A stretch of DNA of 30,579 nt from Fimbriiglobus sp. (GTDB taxonomy: Bacteria > Planctomycetota > Planctomycetia > Gemmatales > Gemmataceae). The stretch covers positions 1-30,579 of the forward strand of contig JANXTD010000108.1 in the NCBI GenBank assembly GCA_025352585.1, given 5' to 3'. Below are positions 25,435-30,579 of this stretch, piece by piece (position 1 is the first letter of the stretch; every line of letters begins with the position of its first letter). The notes under the pieces were generated by a model. It was not told the origin of the DNA and made no database searches. It saw nothing but the letters and a program-made list of their open reading frames with translations. The translations under genes were made by a program, and so were the position numbers.

Positions 25435-25547
25435 GAGGCCCCCGTGCCGCGGTGTGTCGGCGTGTTGCTTTCAGTTTAGCGGAACGCCGCACGTCGGGCG
25501 CGGGGCGGGCCAAGGGGCGGGCACGACCGGGCTTCTTCTCACTTCCT

Positions 25548-25578
25548 TTGCCATTCCTTCACACGCGGGTCTTAAACT
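25548..25578 (+). promoter_or_regulatory. Candidate promoter of the response regulator gene
   Basis: TTGCCA (25548-25553) and TAAACT (25573-25578) with 19-nt spacing give a loose sigma-70 match; TTAAAC at 18 nt is an alternative. AAGGGGA at 25627-25633 is the likely ribosome site for the ATG at 25642. The rest of the 207-nt divergent gap shows no clear operator. Confidence 0.25.
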
Positions 25579-25641
25579 CAACTGCGACGGGACTCCGGGC
25601 CGTGCCGGCCGACTCCAGAACCTGCTAAGGGGACGCGAGCG

Positions 25642-26355
25642 ATGAGCCAACCGCGGATTCTGATCGTCGAGGACGAGCGCGGCCTCGTCCAGTCGCTGTC
25701 GTGGTACTTCGACCGCGAGGGCTACGAGACCCACTCCGCCAGCGACGGCAACGACGGCCTGCGCAAGGCCCAGACGCTGCTGCCCGACGTGGTGCTGCTC
25801 GACATCATGCTCCCCGGCCTCGACGGCCTCTCCATTTGCCGCGAACTGCGGGCCGGCGAGCGCACCCGGCAAATCCCCATCATCCTGATCACGGCCAAGT
25901 CCGAGGAGACCGACCAACTCGCCGGCTACAACCTCGGGGCCGACGACTACGTCACCAAGCCGTTCAGCAACAAGGTGCTGCTGCAAAAGATCAAGGCGTT
26001 GCTGCGGCGCGTCGAAGGCCCGGTCGAGACGGGCGACGTGATCGAGCACGTCGGCATCCGCATCGACCGCGTGCGGCACCGCGTGACGGTCCACAACGAC
26101 GAGGTGAGCCTGACGCCGACGGAGTTCAAGCTGCTGGAGTGCATGTTGCGCCAGCCCGGCCGGGCGTTCAACCGCCACCAGCTCATGGACGCGGCCATCG
26201 GCGAGGGGCAAATCGTGCTGGAGCGCACCATCGACGTGCACGTCAAGACGCTGCGGAAGAAGCTCGAAGACGCGGGCGGCACGACGGAGATGATCGAGAC
26301 GGTCCGCGGCGTCGGCTACCGCTTCCAGGAAGACCCCGCCAAGCCGGCGGAGTGA
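25642..26355 (+). CDS. OmpR/PhoB-family response regulator (orphan)
   Basis: A 237-aa two-domain regulator. The receiver domain (1-122) has the acidic pair Glu10-Asp11, phospho-acceptor Asp54 in VVLLDIMLPG, Thr84 and Lys106 in VTKPFS. The DNA-binding winged helix (about 130-231) contains LTPTEFKLLECML, the recognition-helix region ERTIDVHVKTLRKKL and the wing VRGVGYRF. All residues needed for phosphotransfer are present. No histidine kinase gene is adjacent: the neighbours are the divergent MBL hydrolase and the convergent sigma factor, so the partner must be elsewhere. Palindrome C begins 8-10 nt after the stop. Confidence 0.95.
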   Translation: MSQPRILIVEDERGLVQSLSWYFDREGYETHSASDGNDGLRKAQTLLPDVVLLDIMLPGLDGLSICRELRAGERTRQIPIILITAKSEETDQLAGYNLGADDYVTKPFSNKVLLQKIKALLRRVEGPVETGDVIEHVGIRIDRVRHRVTVHNDEVSLTPTEFKLLECMLRQPGRAFNRHQLMDAAIGEGQIVLERTIDVHVKTLRKKLEDAGGTTEMIETVRGVGYRFQEDPAKPAE

Positions 26356-26363
26356 CAGGGCGG

Positions 26364-26481
26364 GTCTTGTTAGGAGCAAGTCCCGGTCGACACCGCGGGT
26401 GGGGAAGACGAAGCCGTCCACACCCACCTGCGTTGCCCCTACGGATTTGCTCCCGTCGCTCGCGCGTCCGGCTAACAAGAC
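26364..26481. repeat. Palindromic repeat, copy C (left arm partly deleted)
   Basis: GTCTTGTTAG (26364-26373) is the exact inverse of CTAACAAGAC (26472-26481). The right arm and core are nearly those of copy B, but about 18 nt of the left arm are missing (TTAG runs straight into GAGCAAGTCC). It fills the convergent gap between the response regulator stop (26355) and the sigma-factor stop (26487), 5-10 nt from both. Confidence 0.88.
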
Positions 26482-26486
26482 TGCGG

Positions 26487-27323
26487 TCAGTCGGCGCAGA
26501 GGCTCTCGTTGAGCTTCTGGAGGGCTTCGCTCTCGATCTGCCGCACGCGCTCGCGGGTCAGGCCCAGGCTCTCGCCGATCTCCTTGAGTGTTTTTGGCTC
26601 GATGTCGTCGAGGCCGAAGCGCATCCGCAGGACCGTCGCCTCGCGCTTGTCCATCTTCTCGAGCAGCACCATGACCTGCTTCAAGTCGTCGCTCTCGACC
26701 ATCTCCGTGTCGGGCGACTTGGCGTTGGTGTCCATCAGCATCTCTTCGATCGACCACCCGGCGTCGCCCTGGTCGCTCTGCGGCGTCGAGTTGTAGACTC
26801 GGATGGCCTTCTTAATGATGCTCAGCTTCTTCTTGGGCAGGCCCAGAACCTTCGCCACCTCTTCGGGCAGCGGCGGCCGGCCGAGTTCGTCGGTCAGCTT
26901 GTTGGTCGCCCGCCGCCACTTGGCGATCAGCTCAACCATGTAGGCCGGGATGCGGATCGTCTTGGCGGTGTTGACGAGCGCCCGCTTGATGCTCTGCTTG
27001 ATCCAGTAGCTGGCGTAGGTGCTGAATCGCGTGCCCATCGTCGGGTCGAAGCCCTCGACGGCCCGCAGCAGGCCGAGGTTGCCTTCTTCGATGAGGTCTT
27101 GCAGGGCGAGGCCCTTGCCGGTGTAGCCGCGGGCGATGTTGACGACGAGCCGGAGGTTGGCGCGGACCATGCGGTCGCGGGCTTCGTTGTTGCCCACGGC
27201 GATGGCGCGGGCGAGTTCCTTCTCCTCGTCGGCGCTGAGCAGCGCGGTCTCGTTGATCTCGCGAAGGTAGGTCTCCAGGGGCGACTGGACGGCGTCGGAG
27301 CGGTAGCGGCGGAGGCGAGACAT
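26487..27323 (-). CDS. RpoD/RpoS-like sigma-70 family sigma factor
   Basis: A 278-aa group 1/2-type sigma factor. Region 1.2 (SPLETYLREINETALLSADE, 14-33) is followed by region 2 (NLRLVVNIARGY, DLIEEGNLGLLRAVEGFDP 76-94, FSTYASYWIKQSI), region 3 (about 121-195) and region 4 with its helix-turn-helix (TLKEIGESLGLTRERVRQIE, 235-254). Region 1.1 is absent, so it is shorter than a housekeeping RpoD and probably an alternative or secondary factor directing RNA polymerase to -35/-10 promoters. The ATG at 27323 is the natural start; the frame stays open upstream to 27518. Confidence 0.95.
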   Translation of the reverse strand: MSRLRRYRSDAVQSPLETYLREINETALLSADEEKELARAIAVGNNEARDRMVRANLRLVVNIARGYTGKGLALQDLIEEGNLGLLRAVEGFDPTMGTRFSTYASYWIKQSIKRALVNTAKTIRIPAYMVELIAKWRRATNKLTDELGRPPLPEEVAKVLGLPKKKLSIIKKAIRVYNSTPQSDQGDAGWSIEEMLMDTNAKSPDTEMVESDDLKQVMVLLEKMDKREATVLRMRFGLDDIEPKTLKEIGESLGLTRERVRQIESEALQKLNESLCAD

Positions 27324-27854
27324 GGGGTGGCATCCTGGCGTTAGGTGTCCGAATCGGCTCCGCGGGCGGCTCTGTCCGCCGCCTTCCGATCGGCGTTCGT
27401 CGCGCCGAGGGAGACCCGAGTTCTTCATCGGCCGTAAAACGATCATCCGGCAGCGTGCCCGCCCCATCGGAGGGGGCACAATAAATTCGACGCGGCAGTG
27501 CTGGCACAGCCGCCACAACCGTCAGCCCGCGGCCCGGAAAACCGGGCCCGCCGCCGTGACAAATCCGTCGGGGGCGGAAATCTGTAGGTCACAGTTACGC
27601 CGGGGGCAACCGATTCTTTCGCGCGGGGCGAAAGTGCCGAAAACCCCGACGCTGCCGGACGCGGCGGCCTGCCCGACTCGCCCTTTGATAGCGGCGAAAT
27701 GCCGCGGGTTCCACGAGTTTTCTGGGCGTTCGCGCGGGTTTCGCCGAATGCTTTCGGCCGCCGGCGCAAGATTCCCGCCCGCCCATCGTCCGCGAAGAAA
27801 GTGTAACGGCAAGCTCGGTTGTGCGGGCCAGAAGTGACGGCGGTCTGAGGCCGG
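27324..27854. other. 531-nt gap without a convincing gene
   Basis: Open frames here on both strands have no family resemblance and un-gene-like composition. On the minus strand the sigma-factor frame stays open to 27518 and would read CQHCRVEF...VPPPMGRARC, resembling a degenerate zinc ribbon. Stretches such as CGAATTTATTGTG (minus strand, about 27490) are AT-rich for this genome. The gap presumably holds the sigma-factor promoter and leader and the 3' region of the CpaF-like gene. No terminator with a U-tract was seen. Confidence 0.5.
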
Positions 27855-28985
27855 TTACGGCTTCACGGACGCGACGATCTCGGCGGTGAGCCGGCGGACC
27901 GTCGCCTCGTCGTAGCCGAGGCGCTCGACGGCGACGATCTCGGCGACTTGGGCCAGGATGATGCGGCCGAGTTCGGCGATCGGCAGGGCGTTGAGGTCGT
28001 ACATCCCGGCGGCGGCGAACTTGCCGATGATGACCCCGGTGACGCGCTGCCGGACCTTGGCCATCGGGTCGGCCGGCATCGTCGCCGTCACCGACAGGCC
28101 CGCCCCCGAGGCCTGACCCGCGCCCCCCGAGACTGGGCTGCGGCCGAGGTTGCCGGAGTGCGACCCCGAGTAGGTCGGCGCGGCCGAGAGCGAGTCGAGG
28201 CTGATGACCCCCGAGTCCGGGTTGTCGGCGGCCGGCACGCTGCTGAGCGCCAGCCGCGCCGCCGGGGCCGGCAGCGTACCGGAGCCGCGCGGCATCGGCG
28301 TCGTGATCACCCCGGAGCCGCGCGGCGAGGCCGGCGTCAGGGAGCGGTAGACGCCCGAGGCGGGGCCGGCGCTGTAGGCGTTGCCGTTGACCAGCGGCGC
28401 GGGCGGCGGGGCCGTCGCGGGGGCCGCGGCGGCGCGGGCCAGCCAGACTTGCGGGGCGACCTCCAAAACCGCCGGCGGCAGCGTCGCCACGGCCCGGAAG
28501 CCGTTCGCCAGCCGCACGTCGAAGCCGCCGGAGTTGGGGCCGCCGCCGGGCACGTACGCCTCGCCGACCTCGGCCCAGCGGGCGAGTACGGCGCGCAACT
28601 GCTCGTCGTCGCGGAAGCGGCCGCCGACCGGCAGCCAGCCGTCGCCCTTGCGGCCCAGCACCGTCGTGGCGTTGACGATGAGAATTTCCTTCACGGCCTC
28701 GTCGCGGAAGAGTTCTTCGAGCGGGCCGAAGCCGACCGACTCGGCGAGCAGGTCTTCGATGAGCCGGTCGCGGTCGGAGCGGGTCAGCGCGGTGCCTTCC
28801 TGGTCGTAGAACTGCTCGAGGGTGCGCTTGCCCTCGGCGCGCAAAATCGACAGCGGCTTGTGGCGGTTGCGCACCAGGTCGATGCGCTCGGCGAGGCGGG
28901 CGTGGGCCTTCTTGCGGGGGTCGGCCGGGGCGGCCGCGAGTCGCATCACGCCGCTGGGCGGGCCGTTGGTGGCGGTCGGGGTCAT
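27855..28985 (-). CDS. CpaF/TadA N-terminal-domain protein without an ATPase core
   Basis: A 376-aa protein. Residues about 23-80 are a helical region (KKAHARLAERIDLVRN, LTRSDRDRLIEDLLAES) and 85-175 match the N-terminal domain of CpaF/TadA secretion ATPases: FGPLEELFRDEAVKEILIV, then GRFRDDEQLRAVLAR and FDVRLANGFRAVATLPP. Where CpaF continues into its RecA-like ATPase there is instead a Gly/Ser/Pro/Ala-rich linker (about 178-305) with no Walker A or B. The end (307-376, MAKVRQRVTGVIIGKF..., DEATVRRLTAEIV) looks like a second copy of the helical region. CpaF powers Flp-type pilus assembly; this protein cannot hydrolyse ATP and might be an assembly adaptor. No pilus genes are adjacent. Confidence 0.75.
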   Translation of the reverse strand: MTPTATNGPPSGVMRLAAAPADPRKKAHARLAERIDLVRNRHKPLSILRAEGKRTLEQFYDQEGTALTRSDRDRLIEDLLAESVGFGPLEELFRDEAVKEILIVNATTVLGRKGDGWLPVGGRFRDDEQLRAVLARWAEVGEAYVPGGGPNSGGFDVRLANGFRAVATLPPAVLEVAPQVWLARAAAAPATAPPPAPLVNGNAYSAGPASGVYRSLTPASPRGSGVITTPMPRGSGTLPAPAARLALSSVPAADNPDSGVISLDSLSAAPTYSGSHSGNLGRSPVSGGAGQASGAGLSVTATMPADPMAKVRQRVTGVIIGKFAAAGMYDLNALPIAELGRIILAQVAEIVAVERLGYDEATVRRLTAEIVASVKP

Positions 28986-29108
28986 GGGCGGGACTCGTCG
29001 AGTCAGCGGGGCGTCCGACGCGGCAACCGTAGAACGCGAATGTGCGCCGCGCCGCCGGCAATTCCCGCCGGGCTTACGCAGTTGACGGGCGGGCCGTCTT
29101 GGGCGGTT

Positions 29109-29239
29109 TTGTTAGCCCGACGCGCGAGCGAGGGACCGCAGCGCGCGGTGGCAATGTTTACGGGCATTGACGATGTGTCACGACCCACCAGCGTTGCCGC
29201 TGCCCGCTGCGATCCCTCGCTCGCGCGTCGGGCTAACAA
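29109..29239. repeat. Palindromic repeat, copy D
   Basis: The 27-nt arms TTGTTAGCCCGACGCGCGAG...GGA (29109-29135) and their inverse at 29213-29239 are a perfect match around a 77-nt centre. It lies between two minus-strand genes, with the right arm 6 nt from the stop of the TIGR02996/DUF1963 gene at 29246. Its centre shares only GCGTTGC with copies B and C. Translated, the arms give short 'LLARRASEG' peptides that can be mistaken for genes. Confidence 0.9.
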
Positions 29240-29245
29240 GGCCGG

Positions 29246-30268
29246 TCAGACTTGCTCGAGGTCCCCGATGAACAGCGCGTCGAAGTTGAGGCCCGCCAGG
29301 TCGTCCGCTTCCAGCGTCAGGTACAAATACCACTCGCCCTGGCTCGTAAGCGTGATCAGGTGCCTCCACTCCGGCATCCTGTTGTCGGTACCGTTGGTGC
29401 GGTGGCCGTAACCCAGAAGAGTCACCCCGCTCAAGTCCCACAAGCCTTGGCTGAGGGCAGCCGCGGCGTGGACCGGGTCGACCTCGATTACCCCGCCCCA
29501 CTTCCGCCAGCTGTCTTGTGGGCCTGACCCGGAATACGGGTACTCCGGGAGGCTCAACGTCTCCTCGAAACTTAGCCGCTGCGCCTGCATCCGCCGGTTC
29601 GCCTCGTCCAACTGTCTGGGCGGCTTCGTGCGGGCCAGCGCGGTCACGTCGGGGAAGTAGAAACACCTTGCCCCGAGGGTGCAGGGTTCTTCTCCCTCGT
29701 AATCCTCGTAGGCGAAGAACGACAGGAGTCCCTTCGGTGGCAATACCTTCGCGGCCTGGGTGTGGGCGATCTCGCCGAGATTGATCTGCCCCAGGAAGCC
29801 GGCGAGACCGTCCGGGTAGGCGTGGACATCTGAGTCTGACATGTGCGAGTTCGCCTTGCAATCATGCCCGGTCGGCCAGGCGAAGCCCGGTGGCAGGTCG
29901 GGCCGGCCGCCGAGCTTGCTCACGCCGTCGGGCAGCGTCTCCTCTTTGACCTTCGTCTCGATCAGCCGCAGGGCCGGCCGCGCAAGTCGGAACGCCGCGT
30001 CCCGGAGCGCGGGGGCGGTGGTGGCGAGCAGTTGCGTGATGCGGTAGCCGATCAGGGCCAGCCACTCTTCGGGCAGGCCATCGGCCGGCGGCAGCTTGGC
30101 GGGGTCCATCGACTTCGCCGCCTCGACGTAGCCGCGCAGGAACGCCGCGCGGGGGTCGCCACGCTCCTCGAGCCAGTCGGCGTAGACGAGCTTCTTGAGG
30201 TCGTCGAGCGGGGCGGCTACGACGGCGGTCAGCCAGTCGCGCTCGCCGGCGTGCAGGGTGGTGAGCAT
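29246..30268 (-). CDS. TIGR02996-domain protein with DUF1963 (YwqG-like) domain
   Basis: A 340-aa protein. Residues 1-50 are the TIGR02996 domain (LVYADWLEERGDPRAAFLRG, 27-46), a companion domain first noted in Gemmata obscuriglobus, often fused to varied C-terminal modules. From about 115 the DUF1963/YwqG family follows: SKLGGRPDLPPGFAWP (117-132), GLAGFLGQINLGEIA (154-168), LPPKGLLSFFAYEDYEGE (176-193), then a long beta-rich region to GEWYLYLTLE and a C-terminal DALFIGDLEQV. Neither domain has a known activity. The ATG at 30268 fits the family's N-terminus. The 3' end abuts palindrome D. Confidence 0.88.
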   Translation of the reverse strand: MLTTLHAGERDWLTAVVAAPLDDLKKLVYADWLEERGDPRAAFLRGYVEAAKSMDPAKLPPADGLPEEWLALIGYRITQLLATTAPALRDAAFRLARPALRLIETKVKEETLPDGVSKLGGRPDLPPGFAWPTGHDCKANSHMSDSDVHAYPDGLAGFLGQINLGEIAHTQAAKVLPPKGLLSFFAYEDYEGEEPCTLGARCFYFPDVTALARTKPPRQLDEANRRMQAQRLSFEETLSLPEYPYSGSGPQDSWRKWGGVIEVDPVHAAAALSQGLWDLSGVTLLGYGHRTNGTDNRMPEWRHLITLTSQGEWYLYLTLEADDLAGLNFDALFIGDLEQV

Positions 30269-30331
30269 CGGGGACTCCGGGGAAAGGGTCCGGCGATGAT
30301 ACCAAAATGTAGGGGCGTAAAAATACGTTTA

Positions 30332-30406
30332 GCCGCGGAGACGCAGAGGCGCGGAGAAGACCAAAACTTGAATTTGGATTTCTCCGCGTCTCTGCGTCTC
30401 TGCGGC
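30332..30406. repeat. Inverted repeat with 27-nt arms (widespread 'CGCAGAGACGCAGAG' type)
   Basis: The arm at 30332-30358 (GCCGCGGAGACGCAGAGGCG...) pairs with 30380-30406 at 25 of 27 positions around a 21-nt AT-richer loop. Hairpins of this type recur in many bacterial genomes, including planctomycetes. It lies between the DUF1963 gene's start and the hen1 stop (14 nt away), so it may form the 3' end of the hen1 transcript. It is unrelated in sequence to copies A-D. Confidence 0.85.
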
Positions 30407-30420
30407 CAATGTTTTGGATA

Positions 30421-30579
30421 TCACCTGGTGAACACGGCCGCTTGCGTCGGCGTGCCCAGCTCGGCGTGCTCGGGGCCGACGCCGTGGAACGCCACCGCGT
30501 AGCCGTGGGCCGCGCCCACCTCGGCCGCCCACGCCGCGAACTCGCTGCGCGTCCACTCGAAGCGGTGGTCCGAGTGGCG
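30421..30579 (-). CDS. hen1: Hen1, 3'-terminal RNA ribose 2'-O-methyltransferase (C-terminal 52 aa only)
   Basis: The minus-strand frame enters from the window edge and ends at TGA 30421. It reads RHSDHRFEWTRSEFAAWA, then a GYAVAFHGVGPE segment and GTPTQAAVFTR at the C-terminus. This matches the invariant tail of bacterial Hen1: an RH-x-DHRFEWTR motif and a terminal PPTQ-x-AVF. Hen1 2'-O-methylates the 3' end at RNA cleavage sites before ligation by Pnkp, protecting repaired tRNAs from re-cleavage by ribotoxins. The gene is not followed by pnkp, as the next gene downstream is the DUF1963 protein; pnkp might lie upstream, outside the window. Confidence 0.85.
   Translation of the reverse strand, partial: RHSDHRFEWTRSEFAAWAAEVGAAHGYAVAFHGVGPEHAELGTPTQAAVFTR

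Noticed and set aside
27322..27837. 171-aa plus-strand open frame in the gap after the sigma factor
   Set aside because: The frame begins inside the sigma gene's start region, has no recognisable motif and shows no codon bias typical of the window.
29003..29239. Small frames giving 'LLARRASEG' peptides across the palindromes
   Set aside because: They are translations of the repeat arms, differ only with repeat sequence and have no ribosome site.

Overview
The window is very GC-rich chromosomal DNA from a planctomycete, most likely a Gemmataceae relative. The pointers are an N-terminal TIGR02996 domain (a family first described from Gemmata obscuriglobus), a Planctomycetes/Verrucomicrobia-restricted TIGR04138 (Minf_1886-type) protein, several Uma2-family genes, heavy GTG/TTG start use and dispersed palindromic intergenic repeats. 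I saw no tRNA, rRNA, CRISPR array, transposase or phage gene.

Layout. (1) 2-2227, plus strand: the 3' part of a coiled-coil protein resembling a degenerate superfamily-1 helicase, a strong stem-loop, and a secreted Dabb-domain protein. (2) 2234-5053, minus strand: a compact set reading TGS-domain GTPase, PSP1/RicT-like protein, TIGR04138 protein, small membrane-anchored protein. (3) 5122-6850, minus: a decayed propeller-type pseudogene and an unknown 235-aa protein. (4) 7128-10041, minus: three Uma2 paralogues with a SAM methyltransferase between two of them; the third Uma2 has lost the presumed nuclease residues. (5) 10296-24514, plus: a 14-kb polysaccharide operon of 13 genes in which every gene overlaps the next, with nine GT-B glycosyltransferases, an FkbM methyltransferase, a class I methyltransferase, an O-antigen ligase/polymerase-like membrane protein and UDP-GlcNAc 2-epimerase (wecB). 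(6) 24646-27323: an MBL-fold hydrolase (minus), an orphan OmpR-type response regulator (plus) and an RpoD-like sigma factor (minus). (7) 27855-30579, minus: a protein with the CpaF/TadA N-terminal domain but no ATPase core, a TIGR02996+DUF1963 protein, and the last 52 residues of Hen1, the RNA 2'-O-methyltransferase of bacterial RNA repair.

How the genes work together. The operon looks like a heteropolysaccharide assembly line: WecB would supply UDP-ManNAc, the glycosyltransferases build a repeat unit or glycan, the methyltransferases may decorate it, and the membrane protein polymerises or ligates it. The initiating phosphoglycosyltransferase, flippase and export machinery are not in the window.

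The most unusual non-coding signal is a family of four palindromic elements with arms of about 27-38 nt (6964-7118, 24488-24640, 26364-26481, 29109-29239). Each sits 5-10 nt from at least one stop codon, and one supplies the last codons and stop of the final glycosyltransferase gene. A different 27-nt-arm palindrome lies just past the hen1 stop.
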